Positions 24,275 to 33,631 of a stretch of DNA of 44,186 nucleotides are shown in pieces; positions within the stretch are counted from its first letter, which is position 1; every line of letters starts with the position of its first letter. The notes under the pieces were generated by a model. The model had not been told where the DNA came from and did not search any database. It saw only the letters and a program-made list of their open reading frames with translations. The stretch lies in contig JAAVAE010000009.1 in assembly GCA_014804245.1 (NCBI GenBank), forward strand, positions 21,882 through 66,067, in the 5' to 3' direction. The position numbers and the translations under genes were made by a program. This DNA comes from Lachnospiraceae bacterium (lineage in GTDB: Bacteria > Bacillota > Clostridia > Lachnospirales > Lachnospiraceae).

Positions 24275-24706
24275 TCAAATGCCAATTCCAAGTTCTATCA
24301 TATGCTTGGAGATTTCCTCCATATCCTGATAGGTCACAGTTCCTTCCCATCTGTCCTTACTCCAGATTTCAACCCTGCTTCCCACACCCACAAGCACTGT
24401 ATCTTTGGTGATTCCGGCAAATTCACGAAGCACTGCCGGCAAAAGGATTCTTCCCTGCTTGTCCACTTCCACACTGGCTGCACCGGCAAGAAAGAAACGG
24501 GTAAATTGTCTTGCTTCTTTATCTATCATTGGTAATCCACGCAATTTTTCTTCAAAGGCCTGCCATTCGGGCTGGTCGAACACAAACAGACAGCCATCCA
24601 TTCCCTTTGTTACCACAAATTCATCGCCCAATACCTCGCGGAACTTGGAAGGAATGATCAGTCTGCCCTTAGCATCTATTGTATGGTTGTATTCTCCCAT
24701 AAACAT
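24275..24706 (-). CDS. mraZ: Transcriptional regulator MraZ
   Basis: MraZ is the DNA-binding regulator encoded first in most dcw clusters, a ring-shaped oligomer of SpoVT/AbrB-like swapped-hairpin domains. The sequence has two such units: [20 protein letters not shown] at the start and [20 protein letters not shown] near residue 77. These carry the DxKGR and DxxGR motifs. I prefer ATG 24706 (MFMGEYNH), eight bases from GGGTG; ATG 24712 is close. Five MraZ-type boxes lie just upstream, so it probably controls its own operon. Start of the cluster on this strand. Confidence 0.96.
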   Translation of the reverse strand: MFMGEYNHTIDAKGRLIIPSKFREVLGDEFVVTKGMDGCLFVFDQPEWQAFEEKLRGLPMIDKEARQFTRFFLAGAASVEVDKQGRILLPAVLREFAGITKDTVLVGVGSRVEIWSKDRWEGTVTYQDMEEISKHMIELGIGI

Positions 24707-24814
24707 ATGCATTCACCCGTTCCAGGCATCCGCCATTATCTGTCATTGCGGATAGCTGCTCCTGCCTTTGTCTCTTAAAATGGTCTGCCACGGAAAGAAC
24801 GGGGACGCTTTTAC

Positions 24815-24861
24815 CACTTTCACCCACTTATAAAACACTTTCTACCACTTTCCACCACTTT
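24815..24861 (-). promoter_or_regulatory. Five tandem MraZ boxes
   Basis: On the minus strand AAGTG occurs five times at about 10-bp steps (plus-strand CACTT at 24815, 24825, 24836, 24846, 24856), mostly as AAAGTGG. Published MraZ targets are AAAGTG(G/T) repeats at 10-bp spacing upstream of mraZ. The boxes lie just downstream of the promoter, as expected for repression. Confidence 0.85.
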
Positions 24862-24868
24862 TAGATAC

Positions 24869-24897
24869 ATTCTACCTCAATTTAGTAGTGAAAGCAA
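24869..24897 (-). promoter_or_regulatory. Promoter of the mraZ-led dcw operon
   Basis: TTGCTT (24892-24897), 17 bp, TAGAAT (24869-24874) on the minus strand, next to the MraZ boxes. The predicted start is near 24862. Confidence 0.7.
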
Positions 24898-24963
24898 GAA
24901 AAAAAATGCGCCCTGCATGACCCTGCAACGCGCATAAATACTGGATTTTTCGTTTTTTTTAGT

Positions 24964-25020
24964 AAATATCCCCACATCTAGTGCACAGAAAAAATTCGCA
25001 GCACTAAATATGGGGATTTT
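24964..25020. terminator. Terminator hairpin between lgt and the mraZ promoter
   Basis: AAATATCCCCACATCTAGTGC (written for 24964-24984 with its partner GCACTAAATATGGGGATTTT at 25001-25020) forms a stem of about 20 bp. On the minus strand it lies directly after lgt; the T-rich run is stronger on the plus side. Confidence 0.65.
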
Positions 25021-25044
25021 ATTTTTTAAAAAATTTTTATTTTT

Positions 25045-25902
25045 TTAGATTTTCTTTTTCATCCGCATCCGTATAACAACATCACAAATGACTGAACCTA
25101 CAAACAGTACAATGGCAAGTATCTGGGAAACCGGAAGCGTAGTCCCCGGAATCAGGAGCTGGTCCGTTCTGATTCCCTCAATCCATGCTCGGCCAAGTCC
25201 ATATCCGCCCAGATAGAGTAAGGCAATTTCCCCTTCAAATTTCTTATGCTTCCAGTAAAGCAGTAAAATAATCAATATAAGCAAGTTCCAAAGACTTTCA
25301 TAAAGGAAGGTAGGATGTACCTGAATATAATTCACACCCTCCGTGATGTGTGCCGCAATAGACTCGGAAATATCACTGCTTCTGACCGCCGCAATTGGAA
25401 GACGCATTGCCAGAAGATTATCTGTATATTCTCCAAATACCTCTCTGTTGGTAAAATTACCCCATCTTCCAATTGCCTGCCCTAAAATCAATCCCACTAC
25501 ACCTGTATCCGCCATCCGAAATGCATTCTGCTTTTTTATTTTTGCGTAGATAAATAAGGTGGTAAACGCGGCAATCACTCCTCCGTAAATGGCGAGCCCT
25601 CCCTGCCTGATGTTGAAAACAGAAAGCAAGTTGTTCTTATATTGATCCCAGGCGAACACCACATAATAAATCCTTGCCCCAATAATGGAAAAGATGACCG
25701 CATAAATAGCAAAATCCCAATACAAATCCGGATCCTGCCCCGTTTTTTCGGCGACCTTTGCCGCAATCAGTATTCCAAGCAGGACACCAATCCCGATAAT
25801 CACCCCGTAAAGGGCAATTTCAAAGCCAAACACACTGAAACTCTTAGGTACATTTCTCAGATAGATTCCCAGATTAGGAAAATCAATATCCATTATATCC
25901 AT
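25045..25902 (-). CDS. lgt: Prolipoprotein diacylglyceryl transferase (Lgt)
   Basis: Lgt transfers diacylglycerol from phosphatidylglycerol to the lipobox Cys of prolipoproteins at the membrane. Seven membrane segments and the family signature GRWGNFTNREVFGE (near residue 147) are present. The catalytic His region YGVIIGIGVLLGIL at the N-terminus and HPTFLYESLWNL near 200 also fit. I place the start at ATG 25902 after GGGTGG; an in-frame GTG nine bases earlier is possible. It lies 14 bp after the ychF stop and is probably co-transcribed with it. It would process the two lipoproteins encoded in this window. Confidence 0.95.
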   Translation of the reverse strand: MDIMDIDFPNLGIYLRNVPKSFSVFGFEIALYGVIIGIGVLLGILIAAKVAEKTGQDPDLYWDFAIYAVIFSIIGARIYYVVFAWDQYKNNLLSVFNIRQGGLAIYGGVIAAFTTLFIYAKIKKQNAFRMADTGVVGLILGQAIGRWGNFTNREVFGEYTDNLLAMRLPIAAVRSSDISESIAAHITEGVNYIQVHPTFLYESLWNLLILIILLLYWKHKKFEGEIALLYLGGYGLGRAWIEGIRTDQLLIPGTTLPVSQILAIVLFVGSVICDVVIRMRMKKKI

Positions 25903-25916
25903 TTCTGCCACCCATG

Positions 25917-27014
25917 TTATACGTTAAAACGGAATAAAATCACGTCTCCGTCTCTCACAACATAATCCTTTCCTTCCATACCGACGAGTCCTTTTTCCCT
26001 GGCTGCTGCCAAAGAGCCCTGCTCCAGCAGATCCTTATAGTTTACTACCTCTGCTTTGATAAAGCCCCTCTCGAAATCGGTATGTATTTTCCCTGCTGCC
26101 TGGGGCGCCTTGGTTCCAAGCTTGATAGTCCATGCTCTTGTCTCATCCTCCCCGGCAGTTAAAAAGCTATGCAGTCCCAGCAGATGATAACTTGCCTTGA
26201 TCAGCTTTTCAAGTCCCGACTCCTCAAGCCCTAAATCTTCCAGGAACATTTCCTTTTCTTCCTCGTCAAGTTCCGAAATCTCCTGCTCAATCTGGGCGCA
26301 GATCACAAATACTTCGCTTCCATTTTCAGCAGCGAATTCCCTGACAGCTTTCACGCCTTCATTTTCCGCCCCGTCATTAGCAAGATCATCTTCTCCTACA
26401 TTCGCCGCAAATATAACCGGCTTATACGTTAAAAGATTATAAGAGTTCAAGAGAAGCAGTTCATCCTCATCCTCTGTCTCAAAGCTTCTCGCAAGCTTTC
26501 CCTCTTCCAAATGCGCCTTAAGCGATTCCAAAAGTGCCGCTTCCTTGGCAAGAGACTTGTCCATCCTTGCCGCCTTGCCCGTTTTGGCGATTCTTCTCTC
26601 AAGAATCTCAATATCCGAAAAAATCAATTCCAGATTGATGGTTTCAATATCACGCAGGGGATCTATGGTTCCATCCACATGCACTACATTGGTGTCCTCA
26701 AAGCAACGTACCACATGTACCACCGCATCCACTTCCCTGATGTTACTTAAAAACTGGTTGCCAAGTCCCTCTCCTTTGGACGCACCCTTCACCAACCCTG
26801 CAATATCCACAAACTCAATTACAGCCGGTGTGACCTTTTTGGAATGATACATGTCCCCAAGCAGCTTTAATCTCTCATCCGGAACTGCCACCACACCTAC
26901 ATTAGGATCAATAGTGCAAAAAGGATAGTTGGCGGATTCCGCGCCTGCCTTTGTCAAAGAATTAAACAATGTGCTCTTTCCCACGTTTGGCAATCCTACG
27001 ATTCCTAGTTTCAT
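25917..27014 (-). CDS. ychF: Redox-regulated ATPase YchF (Obg-family)
   Basis: A 365-residue OLA1/YchF P-loop protein linked to ribosomes and stress responses. Motifs: [16 protein letters not shown] (P-loop, residue 8), [12 protein letters not shown] (switch I), [17 protein letters not shown] (switch II), and NVGE at about residue 204 in place of NKxD, which gives the family its ATP preference. A coiled-coil insertion follows switch II and a C-terminal TGS domain ends in [14 protein letters not shown] 27014 follows AAGGAGG. The integrated element begins within 120 bp of its start codon, so its original upstream region has been replaced. Confidence 0.96.
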   Translation of the reverse strand: MKLGIVGLPNVGKSTLFNSLTKAGAESANYPFCTIDPNVGVVAVPDERLKLLGDMYHSKKVTPAVIEFVDIAGLVKGASKGEGLGNQFLSNIREVDAVVHVVRCFEDTNVVHVDGTIDPLRDIETINLELIFSDIEILERRIAKTGKAARMDKSLAKEAALLESLKAHLEEGKLARSFETEDEDELLLLNSYNLLTYKPVIFAANVGEDDLANDGAENEGVKAVREFAAENGSEVFVICAQIEQEISELDEEEKEMFLEDLGLEESGLEKLIKASYHLLGLHSFLTAGEDETRAWTIKLGTKAPQAAGKIHTDFERGFIKAEVVNYKDLLEQGSLAAAREKGLVGMEGKDYVVRDGDVILFRFNV

Positions 27015-27078
27015 TTCTATCTATATCCTCCTTAAAAAGCTTGATTTTATGCACTTTTTGAAAAGTTCACCTTTTTTA

Positions 27079-27100
27079 CCGCACCAATTCCGCACCAATT
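27079..27100. other. Tandem 11-bp repeat at the element boundary
   Basis: CCGCACCAATT occurs twice head to tail at 27079-27089 and 27090-27100, between the ychF start and the integrase stop. Short tandem repeats at this position commonly serve as integrase arm or core sites. The exact att core cannot be defined without the other end. Confidence 0.5.
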
Positions 27101-27132
27101 TGGTATTAAAATATATAATTTTACAGGGCATT

Positions 27133-28314
27133 TCATATGGCACGATTCAATTCAAACTGACGAACAGCCTGTGTCAATGAGTCATCAGTGACATGCACAT
27201 AGCGATCCATAGTGGTTTTAATGCTTGCATGTCCAAGAAGCTGCTGAAGCACTTTAGGCTGCATCCCGGCTTCGATTGCGCGGGTAGCATAGGTATGTCG
27301 AAGAGCGTGCATACAAAATCTCCTGATTCCCGCCTCGTCACACAGCTTATACAGATGCGTATCGTATGAACTATTTTTTGCCGGCTCTCCTGTGCGGAAG
27401 TTTATGAAAACCAAATCCTTCATAACAAGCTGTTTTGTCTTGCCAGTCCGCCGATCCATATATTCCAGAATATTTGATGCGGTTTCTGCTTCCTTTCTGG
27501 AACCACGCTCCTCATAGCAATCCTTCAAAATCTGATATGCCTTATCCGTCAATGGAATAGTTCGGTAACTATGAACAGTTTTGGGCGGTCCTGCCCTCCA
27601 TATATGTGTCTGATGCCTGTATTCCAACGTCTTGCTGATAGTCAGGGTATGTTTCTTCCAATTAATAGAATCCCATGTAAGCCCAATCATTTCTGATGTC
27701 CGAAGACCTGTTTCCAGCAACAGCGCATACTGACGATAATTGTGTGAACGCTTGGCAACCTCAAGGAACTTGTTCTGCTCATCCACTGTAAGGAAATGAA
27801 TATCACTTACAGAACGGACAGGTTTCGTATATCTCACACCGTCCATCGGATGCTTCGAAATGATGTCATTGTTTACAGCCGCCCGGAACATCGTTCCCAT
27901 TGTAATGTAAGTTTGTTTGATAGTAGAACCAGCATATTCAGCTTCCATGTGGTTTAAAATAACCTTACAATGCATTGGCTTAACATCTGATATCAACATA
28001 TCTCCAATAATAGGCTGAATATTTTGGATATATCGCTCCCTATAATTACGCCTAGTATTAGGAGCAAGACTACAAATAAGATTTTCCATCCAATAATCAA
28101 ACCATTCATCTACTTTAACATCAAATGCCACCATTACCATGTTATGCTTGTCTTCATACTGTGCATCAGCAAGCCAGTTTCTCGCTTCCGGCAACGTATT
28201 AAAATGTTTTTCTCGGCGACTGCCATCTTTGGCACAATAGCGTGCCGAATATTTTCCATCTTTCCTCTGACAGATACCTTTTCCGCATTCTTTGCCTTTT
28301 AAATTTTTACCCAT
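27133..28314 (-). CDS. int: Tyrosine recombinase/integrase
   Basis: A 393-residue phage/ICE integrase. An N-terminal arm-binding AP2-like part ([20 protein letters not shown]) is followed by a SAM-like core-binding domain (residues about 70-170) and the catalytic domain with [17 protein letters not shown] (first Arg), [16 protein letters not shown] (His-x-x-Arg), [17 protein letters not shown] (His and the nucleophile Tyr). All catalytic residues are present. ATG 28314 follows AAAGGAG. Its stop is 119 bp from the ychF start, so this is the attachment end, with a small excisionase-like gene upstream. Confidence 0.96.
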   Translation of the reverse strand: MGKNLKGKECGKGICQRKDGKYSARYCAKDGSRREKHFNTLPEARNWLADAQYEDKHNMVMVAFDVKVDEWFDYWMENLICSLAPNTRRNYRERYIQNIQPIIGDMLISDVKPMHCKVILNHMEAEYAGSTIKQTYITMGTMFRAAVNNDIISKHPMDGVRYTKPVRSVSDIHFLTVDEQNKFLEVAKRSHNYRQYALLLETGLRTSEMIGLTWDSINWKKHTLTISKTLEYRHQTHIWRAGPPKTVHSYRTIPLTDKAYQILKDCYEERGSRKEAETASNILEYMDRRTGKTKQLVMKDLVFINFRTGEPAKNSSYDTHLYKLCDEAGIRRFCMHALRHTYATRAIEAGMQPKVLQQLLGHASIKTTMDRYVHVTDDSLTQAVRQFELNRAI

Positions 28315-28459
28315 ATTATGAACTCCTTTCAGTGAACATCAGATGCCACGCTTCGCGAAACATCCTAATGTTAAGAAAAAGAGTCCAACACAATTAAGTA
28401 TTATATCATGACGGACTCTCTCTCTTCAACAATATTTTGAAACAATTCATGTTTGATGG

Positions 28460-28711
28460 CTATATCACAACTTTTTTGCTAATATAGCTCTCAAACTCTT
28501 TCCGTTTAACCAGTTTCCGTGTACCTATATAAAGTACAAAAGGGCATCCGGGTTGCTTAAGCAAGGTGTCAATTTTGTTGATTCCGATATTGCTGTACTC
28601 TGCCGCCTCACGGATTGTCAATGCCATCTTTTGGCAAATCGGAACTCGTTCAGATTTTGAATTTTCTATGTCACCGTTTTGCATAGTGATTCTGTTTTCG
28701 TTTGTTGTCAT
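28460..28711 (-). CDS. Excisionase-like small helix-turn-helix protein
   Basis: An 83-residue protein with a winged-helix MerR/Xis-type segment: LTIREAAEYSNIGINKIDTLL followed by PFVLYIGTRKLVKRKEFESYI, as in Tn916-family Xis and related excisionases that bend DNA at att and set direction. ATG 28711 is preceded by GAGAGGAG. The adjoining position upstream of the integrase supports this. A 16-bp perfect palindrome upstream could be its regulatory site. Confidence 0.85.
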   Translation of the reverse strand: MTTNENRITMQNGDIENSKSERVPICQKMALTIREAAEYSNIGINKIDTLLKQPGCPFVLYIGTRKLVKRKEFESYISKKVVI

Positions 28712-28780
28712 TATAATTGCTCCTCTCCACATTTTATAATGTATATCTGTTTACCTTCAATCTCACAAAGCCATTATTGT

Positions 28781-28796
28781 GTGTGATATATCACAC
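28781..28796. promoter_or_regulatory. Perfect 16-bp palindrome, candidate operator
   Basis: GTGTGATATATCACAC lies between the helicase stop and the excisionase gene, about 70 bp upstream of the latter. Its perfect symmetry suggests a dimeric regulator; none can be named. Confidence 0.5.
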
Positions 28797-28873
28797 TTAA
28801 GTTAATAATATATAAGTATTATAGTAGGATAAACAATGATACAACTGCATCCTTTACATATAATATTTTTAAA

Positions 28874-30532
28874 TTATTTAAGTTTCACCCCTTTGAATCC
28901 TCTACGTTGATTTCCTATCTTAATACGAGCAACTGTATTTGGTAAGAGTGCAAATATTTCTCTCGAAAAGCGATCTCCAGCAATGGGGGCATATTTATTT
29001 TTTTGACAAAATAACTGATATGCCTCTTGTAATTCACTTGTTGGAATGCTATAATCTTCCTCGAAACAACAACAACTATCCACAAAGCGCCGGAGGCCCA
29101 ATTCCTTGTCAATGGGAATGCCTGAACTAACCACACAGATTTCTGGTTTAAACTTATCTGCTCCTGACCACGCATATCCACCAGCAACAAGTCGCCGATA
29201 TGCTGCAAACGCATGATTGAACAATGCTGGTAGTTCTTCTTGCATTTTCACTAGGATATCTTTATCCTGCTTATGTTTAGGAATGGACTTCAAAAAAGGA
29301 ATATATACAACACGGTTAATAAAGGCTGCATCATACTCTTTAATCCGCAGCGGATGATTCGAAGCAAACAGCAACTTGCACATAGGTTTAAAGCTCGATG
29401 CCTGAACATATTTCGCCTCAGCTTCTAAGCGATTCGCATCTGAAAGCATCTTGATTTTGGAAACTGTTGTTGATGTCAACGGACTATCTGGTAAGTCCTC
29501 AGAAATATTTAGCTTTGCATTTACTAAATTGCCCAAAGCAAATTTACCACCTAAATCCTGTAAAGCAATCCTCGCCACCTTGTTTGGACCAGATGTTGGA
29601 AAGAATGAGGCTATCAAATCGCAAAACCTACTTTTTCCCGCATCCCCAACACCTTCTAAATAGAAAAATGCTTTAGCCTTCATATCATTGCTGAGTATAT
29701 ATCCTATAACCTGCAGCATCAACTCAAGCAAATCACGATCTCCGTCTGCGATAGTTTCCAGAAACTTTTTCGTATACGGCATTTCCCTACAGTTAAAATC
29801 ATAATCTATTCCTAATGCCGAGCTTGATACATCCTCTGGTGAATTTGGGCGAAATCGTCCAGTATTTACTTCTAATGTGCCGTTTTTAAAAACTATAATC
29901 TGTGCATTTATTGGGAATTCATCAATTTGTTTAACGGTACAGTATCGCAATAAAGAAACCGTATTTCTAACTAACTGCAAAGAGCTTGCACGACAGATTT
30001 CTTTATGATAAAATCGAAAAATCATTTGCCCTGCCATCTGTTCTGATAATGCACAATAAAATTCCCCATTATAAAAATAGATTTTATCATCGACTAAAAT
30101 TAGTTTTACTCGCTTTACAAAATCTTCTGCAATTGCAAGAGCCAAATCTTTCTTTTCACCATCTTCCTGTCTACTGACACTAGTTCTCTCAATAGCTGGA
30201 TAATCATGCCCTCTTGGTATCTGCTTCGTTGATACAGGCCAACTGCGAACTTTCTTTGGTTTAACTACAAGTTCTTCCTCAATATCATTGATAAAATTTC
30301 TTTTCTTGTCTACTACATATTGTGTTTTTTCGCACTTAGGCTTATTATATTCCGTAACAATAGAGACTTGATCGAGGGCTGAAGACTTACCTTTGTATAT
30401 TTTATCAAACTCAGACTGTTCAGCAGGTTGATTAAATTCATAATCCGCATCACTAAATAATGATGATACAGCATCACCATTATTTGATGAAGCTCGTTTT
30501 TTAAGAATGTTTGTCGTCTTTGTCTTGCTCAT
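28874..30532 (-). CDS. Superfamily 3 helicase of D5/P4-primase type (DUF5906-like)
   Basis: About 552 residues. The N-terminal 170 residues are low in complexity. A D5_N-like region follows (IYFYNGEFYCALSEQMAG, then NAQIIVFKNGTLEVNTGRF), then an SF3 helicase core with Walker A GVGDAGKSRFCDLIASF near residue 310, an acidic Walker B region near NISEDLPDS, and LLFASNHPLRIKEYDAAF...RVVYIPF. This is the replicative helicase part of phage, plasmid and P4-like primases; the primase half is not present. ATG 30532 lies nine bases after AGGAGG and overlaps the upstream gene by 32 bp. It suggests the element can replicate autonomously. Confidence 0.85.
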   Translation of the reverse strand: MSKTKTTNILKKRASSNNGDAVSSLFSDADYEFNQPAEQSEFDKIYKGKSSALDQVSIVTEYNKPKCEKTQYVVDKKRNFINDIEEELVVKPKKVRSWPVSTKQIPRGHDYPAIERTSVSRQEDGEKKDLALAIAEDFVKRVKLILVDDKIYFYNGEFYCALSEQMAGQMIFRFYHKEICRASSLQLVRNTVSLLRYCTVKQIDEFPINAQIIVFKNGTLEVNTGRFRPNSPEDVSSSALGIDYDFNCREMPYTKKFLETIADGDRDLLELMLQVIGYILSNDMKAKAFFYLEGVGDAGKSRFCDLIASFFPTSGPNKVARIALQDLGGKFALGNLVNAKLNISEDLPDSPLTSTTVSKIKMLSDANRLEAEAKYVQASSFKPMCKLLFASNHPLRIKEYDAAFINRVVYIPFLKSIPKHKQDKDILVKMQEELPALFNHAFAAYRRLVAGGYAWSGADKFKPEICVVSSGIPIDKELGLRRFVDSCCCFEEDYSIPTSELQEAYQLFCQKNKYAPIAGDRFSREIFALLPNTVARIKIGNQRRGFKGVKLK

Positions 30533-31223
30533 TTTCATCATCCTCCTTTTCAATCATTGGTCTCTGATTCTCAGTACCCTCAGATACAAAATTATCTGAT
30601 AATAATAAATTCTTAACGGGATTAAGACTGTAGCCCATGATGATACTGAAGTAAACCTGTGCAGGAATCCATGAATAACTGACCATTAGACCAATTTCTC
30701 TTTCCGGAGTAGAATTTTCACTAATGGAAAGCAAATGAAATTCTGTTAACTTAGTAAACAAAGTTTTTTTATCATCCTTCGTAACCAAAAAAGCCTGTGC
30801 ATCACTGCCCCCAATGAACACTAACGAACTAACCGCGTCTTCTCTTTTTATATGAAGATATACAGGTTTAGAAGCATCCATTGCAACAGCCTTAACCACT
30901 GTACTACCAAGCTCATACTTATTTCCTTTAAACCTAAGAACACCTTCAACAAAATTAATCTCGATATTATCTGGCTTGCTTTCCTTAACATTACTACGAA
31001 TTTGAAAGCACTTTTCCTGCATCTCCTCCTCCGTAAATATCTGTGTCGATTGCTCTTTCTTGACTGTTGAAAGAATCCGTGCAAAGGGATCTTCATCCGA
31101 CAAAGATTCAATATCTGCACGAATACCATCAGGATAAAACTCAGAAATTTCTTGATCCACCATTTTCTGTTCCTTTTCAAGCATTTTCAACGCAATGCTT
31201 TTCTTTTCCTTCTTTTTTCCCAT
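30501..31223 (-). CDS. Hypothetical protein preceding the helicase
   Basis: A 240-residue soluble protein that I do not recognise. It begins with a Lys-rich stretch (MGKKKEKKSIALKMLEKEQK), has a mixed alpha/beta middle (NIEINFVEGVLRFKGNKYEL, then VYLHIKREDAVSSLVFIGG) and a strongly acidic tail. ATG 31223 has an AGGAGG eight bases upstream. The stop overlaps the helicase start, so the two are translated together and it may be a helicase partner or replication accessory factor; that is inference from position. Confidence 0.75.
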   Translation of the reverse strand: MGKKKEKKSIALKMLEKEQKMVDQEISEFYPDGIRADIESLSDEDPFARILSTVKKEQSTQIFTEEEMQEKCFQIRSNVKESKPDNIEINFVEGVLRFKGNKYELGSTVVKAVAMDASKPVYLHIKREDAVSSLVFIGGSDAQAFLVTKDDKKTLFTKLTEFHLLSISENSTPEREIGLMVSYSWIPAQVYFSIIMGYSLNPVKNLLLSDNFVSEGTENQRPMIEKEDDENEQDKDDKHS

Positions 31224-31397
31224 TAGTACATCCTCCTGCTTATAAAAATGATAAATTCATAGTGTTAATTCGCAAATGGTATAATGGAACATTTTTATCC
31301 CTAATATCCTCAAATGCTCTGACCAACACTTTGTATAATTTTATTTTATTTAATCCCAAAATAATATATATGACAAATAATGTTTGCAAATCTGTCA

Positions 31398-31426
31398 TTG
31401 ACACACGAGTTGAAATAGTGTATAAT
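31398..31426 (+). promoter_or_regulatory. Perfect consensus promoter with no gene downstream, candidate small RNA
   Basis: TTGACA (31398-31403), 17 bp, TATAAT (31421-31426) on the plus strand: both hexamers and spacing are ideal. No ORF follows on this strand. The first 100 nt would contain a hairpin GAGCG/CGCTC (31460-31478) and a second GTCTT/AAGAC stem near 31494-31517. It points away from the replication genes and into the 3' end of the gene at 31564-32352. Confidence 0.65.
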
Positions 31427-31563
31427 GCACAACTTATTACATGTCTAGACTTGCACTGATGAGCGGATAAAAATTCGCTCCTATAGGAACACGTCTTAAT
31501 AAACATAAAAAAAGACACGACCGTAGCCGCATCTTCTTAAAGATAAAATATTATAATTTCACT

Positions 31564-32352
31564 TTACATATCTAATACTGCATAATTAAAAATCTCTTCT
31601 GCTCTTTTTCCAAATTTCTTTTCTATATATTGTCGAAGATCATCGTCCTCTTGTATTCTTTTAATGACTTCTTTATCTCTTTGAATATATTCGTACCTTA
31701 TCTCTTCATCATATTCATAAAAATTTTCACTGTAAATATCATCGCCAACCAGTTTTCTCCTTTCTTCAATAAGCATTCCTAATCCTTCAATATTGAGTGT
31801 TAATTCAACAAATCTTATAGCAAATTCTTTTTTAAGAATCCATTCGACTCTTTGTAAATACTTTGCTTGTTCACTATATGTCAAATCTTGTAAATTTAGT
31901 GCAAGGCAATCTATTAATGTATGACAATATTCTAATGAACGTAATGGCGATATAAGAAAAATATTACTAAAAAATTGAGCTAGATGAATCAACTCTGCTT
32001 CATTCATTCCAGTTTTATCTGCTTCATCAATCAATGCTTGTATTAACTTACGTACATCTTTTGATGAAAACGTTTTATCTCGGTTGCGCTCATTGACGAA
32101 TTCAGCAACCATACCCTCGTTATCATAAAGCTGTGAAATGATAACTTTCATGAAAGATTTTTCCGATTCTTTAAACTCAATATTCTTTCCTCCATGTTTC
32201 AGTGCTTCCTTATTACTTCCTAGCCTTTCTATCAATATATCAAACGCACGTCGTACACGTCGCATATTAGCTTCATATGATACACTATCTTTCTCACCAT
32301 GATCTTCTAGTACTTCTTTAATTATTTTTTCTAATGTAATTTTTTCTTGCAT
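31564..32352 (-). CDS. Hypothetical helical protein next to the ParB-like gene
   Basis: A 262-residue, highly charged, mostly alpha-helical protein without a recognised domain. It starts at ATG 32352 behind AAGGAGG (10 bases). Segments such as NMRRVRRAFDILIERLGSN and TLNIEGLGMLIEERRKLVG alternate charged and hydrophobic positions. It follows the ParB-like gene in the same direction, separated by an inverted repeat. A partition or maintenance role is possible from location only. Confidence 0.7.
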   Translation of the reverse strand: MQEKITLEKIIKEVLEDHGEKDSVSYEANMRRVRRAFDILIERLGSNKEALKHGGKNIEFKESEKSFMKVIISQLYDNEGMVAEFVNERNRDKTFSSKDVRKLIQALIDEADKTGMNEAELIHLAQFFSNIFLISPLRSLEYCHTLIDCLALNLQDLTYSEQAKYLQRVEWILKKEFAIRFVELTLNIEGLGMLIEERRKLVGDDIYSENFYEYDEEIRYEYIQRDKEVIKRIQEDDDLRQYIEKKFGKRAEEIFNYAVLDM

Positions 32353-32400
32353 AATTTTAAGCCCTCCTTCATAAGACAATATACCTTAAAGTTTTTCGAA

Positions 32401-32480
32401 TAGACACTAGACACAAAAATAACGTAAAATACCATTATGCAGGCACTTCTTAAGGGATTTTCTCTAGTGTCTTGTGTCTA
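32401..32480. repeat. Heptamer repeats in inverted array downstream of the ParB-like gene
   Basis: TAGACAC-TAGACAC at 32401-32414 faces TAGTGTCTTGTGTCTA at 32465-32480, that is, two more TAGACAC-like heptamers in inverse orientation, about 50 bp apart. The array could be a partition or operator site, or a terminator stem. Confidence 0.5.
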
Positions 32481-33317
32481 CTTAATTCTCCTTGGTGTTA
32501 GTAAAATATCTTCCGGTATCAGTATTTCTTTAAATTCTGTTTTAGACAGTGGCAAATGCAGTTCTATTTCTTTTCTTCTTGCACATAATTCCTTAAACTT
32601 ATCCATGTCAATCTTCCTATTTCGAGATTTACCTATATACTCCACAAACAATTTAATGTCACTCTCTTCCCAACCAGATATCCTATAAGCAACTTCAAAA
32701 CTTATTCTCTTCTGATCAAGAAACTTAGCAATGGTTTCAAGCAGCCTATCTGAGATTTTAATAATACGCCTATACTTACTAAAGGTAGCTGGTGAAATTC
32801 CAAGACTATGAGCCATCCTATCCCTAGTAGTGTCTCGTTTAGAATCTTCGTCTAACTTCTGTCTACTTTGGACATAAGTTTCATTCCCATCTTTTAACTT
32901 TTTTCTCTCTAAATCAGTTCTCTTACCTTGCCGGGAGTTCTTCCTAATAATCTTCTCATAATACTTCACTGCCTTAATCCTTTCTGAATAACTCCAATCT
33001 GAAAACGTCTGCTGGTTAAGATTGCTGTCATAATATACTTCTTCCACTTCACTCTCAGATAATCCATATCTTATATCCGCAATAATAACATTACGACCTA
33101 ATGCCTTCATTGCCTTTACTCTATTATGACCACATAAGATTTCATACTTCTCATCATCAATTGGCCTGACAATAATTGGATGCAACTGCCCTAATCTCTC
33201 AATACTATCCATAAGTTGTTCCAGTCTTTCTCCATGATATGTTTGAGACGAATAGCTATGAAAAGGAATCAGATCTTTAATTTTTATCTCTCTTATTTCA
33301 CCATGTACTTTGCTCAT
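32478..33317 (-). CDS. ParB/Spo0J-like protein
   Basis: A 279-residue ParB-family protein. The N-terminal domain has IKDLIPFHSYSSQTYHGERLEQLMDSIERLGQLHPIIVRP and the nucleotide-contacting motif CGHNRVKAMKALG. A KorB/ParB-type helix-turn-helix follows (DRMAHSLGISPATFSKYRRI near 165). The C-terminal region lacks a clear dimerisation zipper. ATG 33317 is eight bases after GGAG; an ATG six bases upstream is too close to it. No ParA is visible, so it may act as a solitary nucleoid or transcription factor, as on many conjugative elements. Confidence 0.88.
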   Translation of the reverse strand: MSKVHGEIREIKIKDLIPFHSYSSQTYHGERLEQLMDSIERLGQLHPIIVRPIDDEKYEILCGHNRVKAMKALGRNVIIADIRYGLSESEVEEVYYDSNLNQQTFSDWSYSERIKAVKYYEKIIRKNSRQGKRTDLERKKLKDGNETYVQSRQKLDEDSKRDTTRDRMAHSLGISPATFSKYRRIIKISDRLLETIAKFLDQKRISFEVAYRISGWEESDIKLFVEYIGKSRNRKIDMDKFKELCARRKEIELHLPLSKTEFKEILIPEDILLTPRRIK

Positions 33318-33323
33318 ACGCAT

Positions 33324-33631
33324 CTCTCCTTAAATTTTTTACATTATAAATCTCACCATTCTTCGATTCAAGTAATTATCAAACTATATAAATATAAATC
33401 TTCACTTAATAATCTTCATTAAGAATTATATCATTCATTTACACTTATATCAGATCATAATGTGTAGATTATAAAATACTACTTTTTATATTAATTAAAG
33501 CTACTGGAATAATAAAATATATCCAAAGTCTGAGAAATATCCAAGAAGGAAGATTTGTCAAATAAAAACTTTACAAAAAACTACTCTTATATAAATCTAT
33601 ACAAAAAAATTTATATTGGAGGAACTATATC
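33324..33631. other. AT-rich divergent region between ParB-like and Rep-like genes
   Basis: This 308-bp stretch has no gene. It separates divergent genes and is very AT-rich, with a direct repeat AATCTTCAYTTAA at about 33397 and 33410. Divergent promoters are expected, and an origin is possible next to an initiator gene, but no iterons or nick site can be shown. Confidence 0.4.

Noticed and set aside
24811-24861. Short regular repeats as a CRISPR remnant
   Set aside because: Unit length is 10 bp and the sequence fits MraZ boxes next to mraZ.
31449-31490. CTGATGAG with an adjoining GAGCG/CGCTC stem, like a hammerhead ribozyme
   Set aside because: The required GAAA after stem II is missing and no flanking stem III with a cleavage site can be drawn.
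31240-31518. 92-residue minus-strand ORF
   Set aside because: No ribosome site, poor composition and it overlaps the strong opposite promoter.
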